Assembly: GCF_019038395.1 (NCBI RefSeq)
Contig: NZ_JAGFXZ010000009.1
Coordinates: 1 to 64,000, forward strand
Origin: Acinetobacter sp. BY419
GTDB lineage: Bacteria > Pseudomonadota > Gammaproteobacteria > Pseudomonadales > Moraxellaceae
Direction of reading: 5' to 3'
Length of the DNA stretch: 64,000 bases
Made by a program: the position numbers and the translations under genes. Position 1 is the first letter of the stretch; the number at the start of each line of letters is the position of its first letter. The notes below the pieces were generated by a model. The model worked only from the letters and a program-made list of their open reading frames with translations, was not told the origin of the DNA and did no database searches. Positions 8,149 through 18,056 of the stretch are shown here, one piece after another.

Positions 8149-9669
8149 ATGAGTATTCAGATTCAGAAAATCGGTATTATTGGCGTAGGCACCATGGGCG
8201 CAGGTATTGCCCAGATCGCGATTCAATCCGGGCATGATGTTGTGCTGTTCGATGCAAAAGCTGGCGCTGCAGATCAGGCACAGGAAAAACTGGCTAAAAC
8301 ATTAAACACGCTTGCTGACAAGGGTAAATTTAGCCACGAAAAAGCAGCTGAAGATCTTGCTCATCTGTCGATCGCTCAGCAGTTAGAAGACCTCAAAGAT
8401 TGTGATCTGGTGGTTGAAGCGATTATTGAAAACCTTGAAATCAAGCAAAAACTGATGCAGCAACTAGAAGCGGTTGTAAAACCTGAGGCGATTCTAGCAT
8501 CCAATACCTCTTCATTATCGATCAGTGCAATTGCTGCCAATTGCAGCCAGCCGGAACGTATTGCCGGTTATCATTTCTTTAACCCGGTACCACTCATGAA
8601 AGTGGTCGAGGTGATTGAAGGCTTTAACACCCGTGCCGATATTGTTGATGCCTTGACCCAGTTATCTACTAAAATGGGACATCGTCCGGTCCAAGCCAAA
8701 GATACCCCAGGATTCATCATTAACCATGCCGGCCGTGCCTTTGGTAGCGAAGCCTATGCCATTCTGAATGAAAATGTTACGCAATTTTATGACATTGACC
8801 GGATCTACCGTGACGGTATCGGTTTCAAGATGGGACCTTTCGAGCTAGGTGATCTAACCGGTATGGATGTATCGCATCCGGTGAGTGAATCGATTTATCA
8901 CCAGTATTATGAAGAAGCACGTTATCGTCCAAGTGTAATTACCCGTCAGCGCTTTATTGCCAAGCAATTAGGTCGTAAAACCGGTAAAGGTTTCTATGAT
9001 TACACTTCGGGCAGTAAGCAGGGCGATGTTGTCCCAACACTCGCTGAAAAACTGGATCAATATCCATCAGTTTGGCTAAGCACAGAATATAGCGATGACC
9101 GTCAGGCACTTGAGCAGTATTTACAGCAAAATAATATCCAGATCGAGCAAACCGAGCTACCTTCAGCAAATGCTTTAATTCTGATTGCGACTTATGGCGA
9201 AGATGCAACTTCCGCGGCTGTACGTTATCAAGTAGCGCCTCAGCAAGTGGTCTGTATCGATCTGCTTTATGGTCTGAATAAACATCGTACCTTGATGCCA
9301 ACTTTTGTGACCACACCTGAACTGGTAAATGCAGCACAATCCATTTTTAACCTGGATGGTGTTACTGCCAGCGTGATTCAGGAAAGCGTTGGCTTTGTGG
9401 CCCAGCGCGCATTGGCGATGATTGTGAATCTCGGTTGTGATATTGCCCAGCAAGGCGTTGCTACTGTAGAAGACATCAATGTGGCAGTGAAATTAGGACT
9501 TGGCTATCCATATGGTCCAATTGAATGGGGCGATATGCTGGGTGCTGAAAAAATCCTGAAAATTCTGGACCGCATGACTGCGATTACCCGTGACCAGCGT
9601 TACCGTCCAAGTCCTTGGCTGCGTCGCCGCGTTCAGCTTGGTTTAGCTCTTGTTCATACTACACATTAA
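8149..9669 (+). CDS. 3-hydroxyacyl-CoA dehydrogenase (PaaH/DcaH-like)
   Basis: A 506-residue NAD-dependent dehydrogenase oxidising 3-hydroxyacyl-CoA to 3-oxoacyl-CoA. The N-terminal Rossmann motif is GVGTMG (12-17). The catalytic pair is His142 (GYHFFNPVP) and Glu154, and NHAGRAF lies in the first C-terminal helical domain. A second helical domain (about 405-500, GLGYPYGPIEWGD) makes it a long PaaH-type enzyme rather than a 280-residue HBD type. The start is 2 bases after the hydratase stop, implying translational coupling; the thiolase follows after 25 bases. Confidence 0.9.
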   Translation: MSIQIQKIGIIGVGTMGAGIAQIAIQSGHDVVLFDAKAGAADQAQEKLAKTLNTLADKGKFSHEKAAEDLAHLSIAQQLEDLKDCDLVVEAIIENLEIKQKLMQQLEAVVKPEAILASNTSSLSISAIAANCSQPERIAGYHFFNPVPLMKVVEVIEGFNTRADIVDALTQLSTKMGHRPVQAKDTPGFIINHAGRAFGSEAYAILNENVTQFYDIDRIYRDGIGFKMGPFELGDLTGMDVSHPVSESIYHQYYEEARYRPSVITRQRFIAKQLGRKTGKGFYDYTSGSKQGDVVPTLAEKLDQYPSVWLSTEYSDDRQALEQYLQQNNIQIEQTELPSANALILIATYGEDATSAAVRYQVAPQQVVCIDLLYGLNKHRTLMPTFVTTPELVNAAQSIFNLDGVTASVIQESVGFVAQRALAMIVNLGCDIAQQGVATVEDINVAVKLGLGYPYGPIEWGDMLGAEKILKILDRMTAITRDQRYRPSPWLRRRVQLGLALVHTTH

Positions 9670-9694
9670 TTAGAAAGTTAAAGGAATAACACTC

Positions 9695-10906
9695 ATGTTA
9701 AATGCATATATTTATGATGGTTTACGTTCACCAATCGGTCGCCATGCAGGAAGCTTGGCAAGCGTACGTCCAGATGATCTTGCTGCAACCGTGATTAAAA
9801 ATCTGCTGGAAAAAACCGGTATTCCGGCAGCAGACGTAGAAGATGTAATCTTTGGTAGTACCAATCAGGCTGGTGAAGACAGCCGTAATGTGGCACGTTT
9901 TGCAGCATTGTTAGCGGGTATGCCGGTGACAGTTCCAGGTCAAACCGTTAACCGTCTATGTGCTTCAGGTCTCGGTGCTGTGATTGATTCAGCACGTGCC
10001 ATTACTGCAGGTGAAGGCGAGTTGTACATTGCCGGTGGCGTAGAAAGCATGACCCGCGCACCTTTTGTGATGGGCAAAGCAGAAAGCGCTTATTCACGTG
10101 ATGCCAAAATTTATGACACGACTATTGGTACACGTTTCCCGAACCGTAAATTTACGGATCAGTTTGGCGCGCACAGCATGCCAGAAACTGGTGATAACGT
10201 GGCTGAAGAGTTCGATATTAGCCGTGAACAGGCAGATACATTTGCTGCTGCATCACAGGCAAAATATCAGGCTGCGAAAGAAGCAGGTTTCTTTGAAGGT
10301 GAAATTACACCGATTGAAGTTTCACAAGGGCGCAAATTACCGCCTAAATTAGTTACTGAAGATGAACATCCGCGTGCATCTTCAACATTTGAAGCATTAT
10401 CTAAGTTAAAACCACTATTTGAAGGTGGTGTAGTAACAGCGGGTAATGCATCAGGAATCAATGACGGCGCTGCAGCACTGATGATCGGCAGTGAAAAAGT
10501 TCAGGAACAGTATGGACTAAAACCTTTGGCTCGTATCCTGTCTTCTGCAGCCGCTGGCATTGAGCCACGCATCATGGGTGCAGGCCCAATTGAAGCGATT
10601 AAAAAGGCAGTACAACGTGCTGGTTTAACGCTGGATGATATGGATGTTATCGAAATCAATGAAGCTTTTGCCAGTCAGGTTTTATCTTGCCTCAAAGGTC
10701 TGGATGTTGCTTTCGATGATCCACGTGTCAATCCAAATGGCGGTGGAATTGCGATTGGACATCCACTGGGCTGTTCGGGTGCACGTTTGGCATTAACAGT
10801 GGCACGTCAGTTACAGCGCACCGGTAAAAAATATGCTGTGATCAGCTTGTGTATCGGTTTGGGGCAAGGTCTGGCGATGGTGATTGAAAATCCTGAAGCG
10901 GAATAA
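9695..10906 (+). CDS. 3-oxoadipyl-CoA thiolase family (PaaJ/PcaF/DcaF-like)
   Basis: A 403-residue thiolase that would cleave a 3-oxo(dicarboxyl)acyl-CoA to acetyl-CoA plus a shortened acyl-CoA. The nucleophile is Cys89 (RLCASG); the second active-site region holds His356 (GHPLGCSGAR) and Cys386 (CIGLGQG). AGEDSRNVAR and IAGGVESMTRAPFVMGK are typical of the oxoadipyl-CoA subgroup. AAAGGAA precedes the ATG. It is the last gene of the hydratase-dehydrogenase-thiolase operon, closed by the terminator at 10923-10954. Chain-length preference is inferred. Confidence 0.88.
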   Translation: MLNAYIYDGLRSPIGRHAGSLASVRPDDLAATVIKNLLEKTGIPAADVEDVIFGSTNQAGEDSRNVARFAALLAGMPVTVPGQTVNRLCASGLGAVIDSARAITAGEGELYIAGGVESMTRAPFVMGKAESAYSRDAKIYDTTIGTRFPNRKFTDQFGAHSMPETGDNVAEEFDISREQADTFAAASQAKYQAAKEAGFFEGEITPIEVSQGRKLPPKLVTEDEHPRASSTFEALSKLKPLFEGGVVTAGNASGINDGAAALMIGSEKVQEQYGLKPLARILSSAAAGIEPRIMGAGPIEAIKKAVQRAGLTLDDMDVIEINEAFASQVLSCLKGLDVAFDDPRVNPNGGGIAIGHPLGCSGARLALTVARQLQRTGKKYAVISLCIGLGQGLAMVIENPEAE

Positions 10907-10922
10907 TCCTTCGCTTGATCCT

Positions 10923-10954
10923 AAAAGCCATGAATAGTCTGATTCATGGCTTTT
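10923..10954 (+). terminator. Intrinsic terminator of the beta-oxidation operon
   Basis: Perfect 13-bp arms AAAAGCCATGAAT and ATTCATGGCTTTT flank a 6-base loop, 16 bases after the thiolase stop. Confidence 0.8.
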
Positions 10955-10980
10955 CTATACTGAATAACATCGCAAATAAA

Positions 10981-11002
10981 AATCCCTACTTTTGCAGGGA
11001 TT
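10981..11002 (-). terminator. Intrinsic terminator of the thioesterase gene
   Basis: The arms AATCCCT and AGGGATT pair around an 8-base loop, and on the minus strand a T-rich tract follows. It lies about 20 bases past the stop of the leftward thioesterase gene. Confidence 0.65.
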
Positions 11003-11020
11003 GGATTATGTGAACGATGA

Positions 11021-11458
11021 CTAGCTGCGGCTGGTAACGAGCAAAGTCGCTGACCCAAAGGCATAAACTTTACCTTCTTCATCCACAATTCGGCCTTCTG
11101 AAGTCAGTACATTACGTCCGATTCGGATAACTTCACCAATGGCAGTATAGGTTTCACCGCTTTTCATCGCTTTAAGCATTTTCACATTCAGGTCAATGGT
11201 CGAAAAACTGACACCTGCATCAACTGTAGTATGCACGGCAGCGCCAGTAGCACTATCTAAAACCGTTGCACAAAAACCGCCATGAATTCCACCCTGTAAA
11301 TTGTAATGGCGCTGATCAGGACGCACTTCATATTCCACATAGTTTTTACGCACTAAGGTCAGACGCATGGGAATAATTTCACTCATGGCAGAGCTGGGAA
11401 TTTCCCCATTCTTAATTGCTGTTAGATATTCAAGTCCGTTCAAATGTGATGTTGGCAT
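11021..11458 (-). CDS. PaaI-family hotdog-fold acyl-CoA thioesterase
   Basis: A 145-residue single hotdog domain. GGIHGGF and the following helix (VLDSATGAAVHT) are the PaaI/YbgC-like thioesterase signature; the C-terminal half (GRNVLTSEGRIVDEEGKVYAFGSATLLV) completes the beta-sheet. Such enzymes hydrolyse stalled acyl- or aryl-CoA and free CoA in catabolic pathways. It is divergent from the class II aldolase operon, with a copy of the shared palindrome (11479-11499) about 20 bases before its start, suggesting co-regulation with the flanking operons. Substrate specificity is unknown. Confidence 0.85.
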   Translation of the reverse strand: MPTSHLNGLEYLTAIKNGEIPSSAMSEIIPMRLTLVRKNYVEYEVRPDQRHYNLQGGIHGGFCATVLDSATGAAVHTTVDAGVSFSTIDLNVKMLKAMKSGETYTAIGEVIRIGRNVLTSEGRIVDEEGKVYAFGSATLLVTSRS

Positions 11459-11478
11459 ATTAACTCCTTTTAATGATT

Positions 11479-11499
11479 TATTTCGCCTTATGAAATAAT
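11479..11499. promoter_or_regulatory. Operator-like 21-bp palindrome, copy 2
   Basis: TTATTTCG-CCTTA-TGAAATAA has the same length and symmetry as the copies at 7192, 15201 and 24570, and matches 17 of 21 positions of the 15201 copy. It lies between the divergent thioesterase and class II aldolase genes and could control both. Confidence 0.6.
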
Positions 11500-11565
11500 A
11501 TTCTGTTTTTCTAAAATTATGATATAACAGATAGTGATCGAAATGCTATATTTTTCCAGGATGGA

Positions 11566-12324
11566 ATGATGACAATAAAAACTCTCGTCACAGAGGCTGA
11601 ATGGCAGGCACGCTGTGAGCTCGCAGCGCTTTATCGCATTATTGCGCATTATCGGATGACAGACCTGATTGATACCCATATCAGTTTAAGAGTTCCTGAT
11701 CAGCCAGATTGCTTTCTGATTAATCAGTACGGTGTCGCGTTTGAAAAAATGTGTGCATCTACGCTGGTCAAGATCAATCATGCAGGGCAGGTTGTAGAAA
11801 GCTATGAACAGGACAAGCCGGTCAATATGGCAGGCTTCGTCATCCACTCCGCAATTCACGAAGCACATGCTCATCTGAATTGTGTCATTCATACTCACAC
11901 CGCAGATGGTATTGCGGTCTCTGCACAGAAACATGGACTTCTTCCCATTTCCCAGCATGCGCTGAAATTTTATCAGCAGTTGGCCTATCACGAATATGAA
12001 GGCGTGGCACTCTCAACAGATGAGCAGGAGCGCCTGATTCAGGACTTAGGTGGTCATCGCGCCATGATTTTACGTAATCATGGCCTATTAACGGCTGGAG
12101 AAACGATTGCACGGGCCTTTCATGAAATCTATTTCCTGGAACGTGCCTGTCAGGCACAAGTCAAGGCCTTAAGTGGTGGTGCCGAATTACATTATCCAAA
12201 TGAGGAAGTACGGATTAAAACCGCCACGCAATTTGCCAGTCCTTTAATTGAACCGATTTTACAGCGTGCCTGGCAGGCTGCCTTGTCGCTGATCGAGCAT
12301 CAATATACGGAATATGCATCATGA
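11566..12324 (+). CDS. Class II aldolase/adducin-family protein
   Basis: A 252-residue member of the zinc-dependent class II aldolase/adducin fold. The metal-binding His pair appears in IHTHTADG, with a third candidate His in NHGLLTAG near the C-terminal part. Members cleave or form C-C bonds at hydroxy-carbonyl compounds or decarboxylate; adducin-like ones are often uncharacterised. The ATG at 11566 is preceded by AGGATGGA. Its stop overlaps the start of the 2-hydroxyacid dehydrogenase by 4 bases (ATGA), so the two are translationally coupled and may act on successive intermediates. The substrate cannot be named. Confidence 0.8.
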   Translation: MMTIKTLVTEAEWQARCELAALYRIIAHYRMTDLIDTHISLRVPDQPDCFLINQYGVAFEKMCASTLVKINHAGQVVESYEQDKPVNMAGFVIHSAIHEAHAHLNCVIHTHTADGIAVSAQKHGLLPISQHALKFYQQLAYHEYEGVALSTDEQERLIQDLGGHRAMILRNHGLLTAGETIARAFHEIYFLERACQAQVKALSGGAELHYPNEEVRIKTATQFASPLIEPILQRAWQAALSLIEHQYTEYAS

Positions 12325-13244
12325 TTGTGATTTCCAGTACTGTTCCAAATATTGAAGCAATTCTGATTAAGGCCTTTCAAAAATATGCACCTTCGGATCA
12401 TTTTTGCCTCATTGATAGTCCAGAAGCAGAGCAGGCGACGACAGCAGCCTCCTGGTTTCCAGATCTAGAGAAATTAAATCAGCTTCCAAAACTGAGTCTG
12501 ATTCACTCGATAGCCGCTGGGGTGGAGCATTTAAACTTAAATGAAATACGCCCGGATCAAGCAGTTTGCCGAGTGCTGGATCCGCATCACCAGAAAGGCA
12601 TGTTTGATTATCTGCTTTGGGGTGTGCTGTATTTTCAGCGTTATTTTGACCGTATGCTGCAGCAGCAAAAACAGCAGTTATGGAAGCAGTATCGCCAAAG
12701 TTATAGCCATCATATCCAGATCGGAATTATGGGCCTTGGCCACATGGGCGGTTATGTAGCAGAATGTTTTACTGCCATGGGTTATCAGGTATCAGGCTGG
12801 TCCAATTCTCCAAAAAATATCCCTCAGGTCAAAAGCTATGTCGGTTCAGAACAGCTTTCTGAGTTTTTGGCCCACAGCCAGATCCTGATTAATTTGTTAC
12901 CGCTCACTAAAGACAATACTGGCATTCTTTCTGCTGAATTATTTCAGCAACTGCCCGATCAGGCTGCTCTCATTCAGGTGGGTCGTGGGCAGCATTTAAT
13001 CGAAAAGGATCTACTCAATGCACTGGATTCAGGTCATTTACGTGGTGCAATTATCGATGTCTTTGAACAGGAACCACTGCCTGCTGAACATCCATACTGG
13101 CAGCATGAAAAAATTGTAGTCACGCCCCATGTGGCCTCACATGCGCCAATGTCCGTAGTGGTTGAACAGATTCTGGAAAATGACCGTCGTTTAAAACAGG
13201 GTCTGGATTTATGCCATCAGGTAGATGTCAATAAAGGCTATTAA
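12321..13244 (+). CDS. D-isomer-specific 2-hydroxyacid dehydrogenase (GhrA-like)
   Basis: A 307-residue NAD(P)-dependent dehydrogenase, similar in length and motifs to glyoxylate/hydroxypyruvate reductase A. The nucleotide-binding motif is GLGHMGG. The catalytic Arg is in QVGRGQHL, Glu in DVFEQEPLP and His in TPHVASH. It would interconvert a 2-oxoacid and a D-2-hydroxyacid. It overlaps the aldolase gene by 4 bases and precedes the PaaG-like pseudogene by about 30 bases. A 2-hydroxyacid enzyme coupled to an aldolase suggests handling of an oxo-acid cleavage product; this is inference. Confidence 0.85.
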   Translation: MIVISSTVPNIEAILIKAFQKYAPSDHFCLIDSPEAEQATTAASWFPDLEKLNQLPKLSLIHSIAAGVEHLNLNEIRPDQAVCRVLDPHHQKGMFDYLLWGVLYFQRYFDRMLQQQKQQLWKQYRQSYSHHIQIGIMGLGHMGGYVAECFTAMGYQVSGWSNSPKNIPQVKSYVGSEQLSEFLAHSQILINLLPLTKDNTGILSAELFQQLPDQAALIQVGRGQHLIEKDLLNALDSGHLRGAIIDVFEQEPLPAEHPYWQHEKIVVTPHVASHAPMSVVVEQILENDRRLKQGLDLCHQVDVNKGY

Positions 13245-13273
13245 GAGTAGGGATACAAAAAACAATAAGGAAA

Positions 13274-15059
<1,786 letters not shown>

Positions 15060-15081
15060 ACCGCTTCATTTATAAATAAGT

Positions 15082-15113
15082 AAAAAAGCCATTCATTGTT
15101 GAATGGCTTTTTT
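15082..15113 (+). terminator. Intrinsic terminator of the aldolase-nitronate monooxygenase operon
   Basis: The arms AAAAAAGCCATTCA and TGAATGGCTTTTTT flank a 4-base loop, about 22 bases after the stop at 15059. Confidence 0.8.
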
Positions 15114-15200
15114 ATACCAAAGATTTTGATTTTTAAATGTGATTTTTTATGTCATGACTAGATTTTATCCATGAACTTATATTATATTCGATCTAAAACA

Positions 15201-15221
15201 TAATTTCGTATTATGAAATTA
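15201..15221. promoter_or_regulatory. Operator-like 21-bp palindrome, copy 3
   Basis: TAATTTCG-TATTA-TGAAATTA lies 45 bases before the acyl-CoA dehydrogenase start, just downstream of a possible -10 box (TATATTATATT). It differs from copy 1 at only 3 of 21 positions, a placement suited to a repressor blocking transcription. Confidence 0.65.
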
Positions 15222-15265
15222 ATTGTCATAAATACATAAATTAGAACTCATACAAGGGAATTACG

Positions 15266-17068
15266 ATGAGAAATTATATTGCGCCATTAAAAGACATGAA
15301 GTTTGTCCTGAAGGACCTGCTCAATGTTGAACAGAAATATCAGGACTATGCAAAATTCGTAGACAAGGTTTCTATGGATATTATGGAGCAATATCTGGAA
15401 GTCGCTGCGGACTTTTGCCAAAACGAACTTCTACCGATTAATGCGACAGGTGACCAGCAGGGTTGCCGTTTGCAAGATGGCATCGTAACGACACCGGATG
15501 GTTTTAAAGCTGCTTATGACAAGTATGTGGAACTTGGCTTTACCTCATTAACCGGTGATGAAAAATATGGCGGTCAAGGTTTTCCAACTTTATACCGTAT
15601 TGCTATTTCTGAAATTATTACTGCGACCAACTGGTCTTGGGGCATGTATCCGGGCCTGTCCCATGGTGCCATGCGCACTTTAGAGCATCACGGTAGTGAT
15701 GAACAAAAACAAAAGTTTCTGGTACCTTTAATCGCAGGTCGCTGGACTGGAACTATGTGTTTAACCGAATCCCATGCCGGTTCTGATCTGGGGCTGATCC
15801 GTACCAAAGCAGTGCCAAATGAAGACGGCAGCTACAGCATCAGCGGTGAGAAAATCTTTATCTCAGCAGGTGAACATGACCTGGCTGAAAATATTGTACA
15901 TATCGTATTGGCGCGTTTACCGGATGCGCCTGCAGGCACCAAAGGCATTTCACTGTTTATCGTGCCTAAATACAATCTAGATGAAGCTGGAAATGTGGCT
16001 TCGCGTAATGGCGTGGTGTGTAGTGCCATTGAACACAAGATGGGGATCCACGGGAATGCGACTTGTGTGCTGAATTTTGACAATGCCAATGGCTTTTTGA
16101 TCGGGCCTGAAAACCGTGGCTTAAACTGCATGTTTACCTTTATGAACTCTGCGCGTATCGGGACAGCCATTCAGGGTCTGGCAGCAGCAGAATCATCGTA
16201 TCAAGGGGCTTTGGCTTATGCCAAAGACCGTCTAGCAATGCGTTCACTGGCCGGGGCACAAGCACCGGATTTACCGGCAGATCCAATTATTGTACATCCG
16301 GCAGTACGTAACATGCTGCTGACCCAAAAGGTATTTGCAGAAGGTTCACGTGCACTGGCGTATTATCTGGCAACCTATGCCGATATTGCTGAAGCAACGG
16401 ATAATCCTGAAGAGAAGAAAGCAGCAGAAGACCGTCTGGCATTATTAACGCCAATTGCTAAAGCGTTAATGACGGAAACAGGCGTGGAAGCTGCCAAACA
16501 TGGCATGCAGGTCTTTGGTGGTCACGGTTATATTGCTGAACATGGCATGGAACAGATTGCCCGTGATGCACGTATTGCGAGTCTTTATGAAGGCACCACT
16601 GAAATTCAATCCATTGACTTATTGGCGCGTAAAGTTCTGGGATCAAAATTGGGTCTGCTGACTGCATTAACTGATGAAATTCAAGACTATGTGAAAGAAT
16701 ATCAGCAACATGCCCAGTTTAGTCAGCACGTAGCTCAAGTGAGCCAGTTGACTGAACAATGGTTGGAATTAACCAAAACCATTCAGGCTCAGGCACAACA
16801 GTCTGCCAATGAAATTGGTGCGGCGTCAGTCGACTATTTATATTTCTCTGGTTATGTGGTGTCTGCTTATCTATGGCTAAAAATGGCTATTACTGCGCAA
16901 CAGAAAATTGAAGAAGGCGATACTGATCCGTTCTATGCGGCAAAGATCAAAACTGCACAATTCTTCTTTGCCCGGATTTTGCCGAGAACTGCAACGCATA
17001 CTGCCAATATTCTAGCAGGCGGAGAAAGCCTGTTCTTGCTTGAACCGGAAGAGTTCAAATTTGATTAA
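15266..17068 (+). CDS. Large acyl-CoA dehydrogenase (DmdC-like, with C-terminal extension)
   Basis: A 600-residue FAD enzyme introducing an alpha,beta double bond into an acyl-CoA. The FAD/substrate segment is MCLTESHAGSDLG, and the catalytic-base region is SLYEGTTEIQSIDLL with the standard Glu. The extra C-terminal helical domain (about 470-600) is characteristic of the 3-methylmercaptopropionyl-CoA dehydrogenase/FadE-like long class rather than 380-residue dehydrogenases. Palindrome copy 3 lies 45 bases upstream, linking it to the neighbouring regulon. It has its own terminator (17076-17108). It probably starts the beta-oxidation spiral completed by the hydratase-dehydrogenase-thiolase operon; the substrate is inferred. 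Confidence 0.88.
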   Translation: MRNYIAPLKDMKFVLKDLLNVEQKYQDYAKFVDKVSMDIMEQYLEVAADFCQNELLPINATGDQQGCRLQDGIVTTPDGFKAAYDKYVELGFTSLTGDEKYGGQGFPTLYRIAISEIITATNWSWGMYPGLSHGAMRTLEHHGSDEQKQKFLVPLIAGRWTGTMCLTESHAGSDLGLIRTKAVPNEDGSYSISGEKIFISAGEHDLAENIVHIVLARLPDAPAGTKGISLFIVPKYNLDEAGNVASRNGVVCSAIEHKMGIHGNATCVLNFDNANGFLIGPENRGLNCMFTFMNSARIGTAIQGLAAAESSYQGALAYAKDRLAMRSLAGAQAPDLPADPIIVHPAVRNMLLTQKVFAEGSRALAYYLATYADIAEATDNPEEKKAAEDRLALLTPIAKALMTETGVEAAKHGMQVFGGHGYIAEHGMEQIARDARIASLYEGTTEIQSIDLLARKVLGSKLGLLTALTDEIQDYVKEYQQHAQFSQHVAQVSQLTEQWLELTKTIQAQAQQSANEIGAASVDYLYFSGYVVSAYLWLKMAITAQQKIEEGDTDPFYAAKIKTAQFFFARILPRTATHTANILAGGESLFLLEPEEFKFD

Positions 17069-17075
17069 ATATTTT

Positions 17076-17108
17076 GACTCACGATCGTCTTGATCGTGGG
17101 TCTTTTTT
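17076..17108 (+). terminator. Intrinsic terminator of the acyl-CoA dehydrogenase gene
   Basis: GACTCACGATC pairs with GATCGTGGGTC (one T-G pair) around a 5-base loop, and TTTTTT follows immediately. Confidence 0.8.
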
Positions 17109-17201
17109 GAAATTATTATTTTTAGACCTGCACAGCATTCAATATCGATGTTTATTTTTTGATATTGAATAGACCATAAAATAACAAGATCAGGAGTCTA
17201 T

Positions 17202-18041
17202 ATGGATTTAGACATGATTACGCGACAGTGTGCTTATGGTGACCTGCAACTCACTTATCATGAAGTCGGGCAGCGCTCCACATTTCCCACCATTATTCTG
17301 ATCCATGGCACCGGTGGAAATACCGACAAGCATTTCAGCTATATTTTCCCCATGCTGGGCATTCATCAGCGAGTTTTATCGATTGATTTACATACGCCTG
17401 ATAAAGCCGATCTGGTGATTACCGATTTTAGCCAGCAGGTCGAAGCGCTGATTCAGCAAGTCGTTGCAGAAGATGAAGCCATTACTGTCATGGGCTATTC
17501 ACTCGGTGCCGTTATTGCTGCGCAAGTAGCGGCCAGCTTGAAACAACGCGTGGTGCAATTGATCCTGTTAGCCGGATGGGCAAAGACCAGCTCGGTGCAG
17601 CAACTGCGTACTACCATCTGGCAACAGTTATTTAATGAACAATCTGCTGCCTTGCCGCATTTTGTTAATTACTGCCTGTATAGCGATGATTATCTGTCTG
17701 CACGCACCGAACAGCAGGTACTTGATCTGGCACGCTTTGTAAAGCCGTCCACAGATGCCGCCAAACAGCGTGAACTGAATTATCGCATTGATATCACACC
17801 GATCTTGCCTGATATTTGTGCAGAGACCTTGATCGTGGCCTGCCGTGAAGACCGCATGGTACCTTTAGCACAAGCAAAGCTACTTTTTGCCTCAATTGAA
17901 AGTAGTCGTTATACCGAAATTTCTTCGGGACATGCGCTCTATATCGAAGCGCCAGCAGAAGTGTTGCAATTGGTGAACCAGTTTAGCCAGCATCCAGAAC
18001 AGTATCCGGCAAATCAAAAAATCCAGCCCTCCATGCCTTAA
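17202..18041 (+). CDS. Alpha/beta-hydrolase (esterase/lactonase/thioesterase type)
   Basis: A 279-residue alpha/beta-hydrolase fold. The oxyanion region is LIHGTGGN, the nucleophile elbow GYSLG, the acid probably Asp in CREDRMVP, and the base His in SSGHALYIEAP. No signal peptide is visible, so it should be cytoplasmic. AGGAG sits at 17192-17196 before the ATG. It is the first gene of a rightward set with a flavin monooxygenase 15 bases downstream and an acyl-CoA ligase. The pairing suits hydrolysis of the ester or lactone made by a Baeyer-Villiger reaction; that coupling is inferred from context. Confidence 0.8.
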   Translation: MDLDMITRQCAYGDLQLTYHEVGQRSTFPTIILIHGTGGNTDKHFSYIFPMLGIHQRVLSIDLHTPDKADLVITDFSQQVEALIQQVVAEDEAITVMGYSLGAVIAAQVAASLKQRVVQLILLAGWAKTSSVQQLRTTIWQQLFNEQSAALPHFVNYCLYSDDYLSARTEQQVLDLARFVKPSTDAAKQRELNYRIDITPILPDICAETLIVACREDRMVPLAQAKLLFASIESSRYTEISSGHALYIEAPAEVLQLVNQFSQHPEQYPANQKIQPSMP

Positions 18042-18056
18042 AAAAGGAGAAAAATA

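Noticed and set aside
7373..10906. Complete phenylacetate (paa) operon
   Set aside because: Only beta-oxidation-type members are present; the ring epoxidase paaABCDE, paaZ and paaK are absent in the window.
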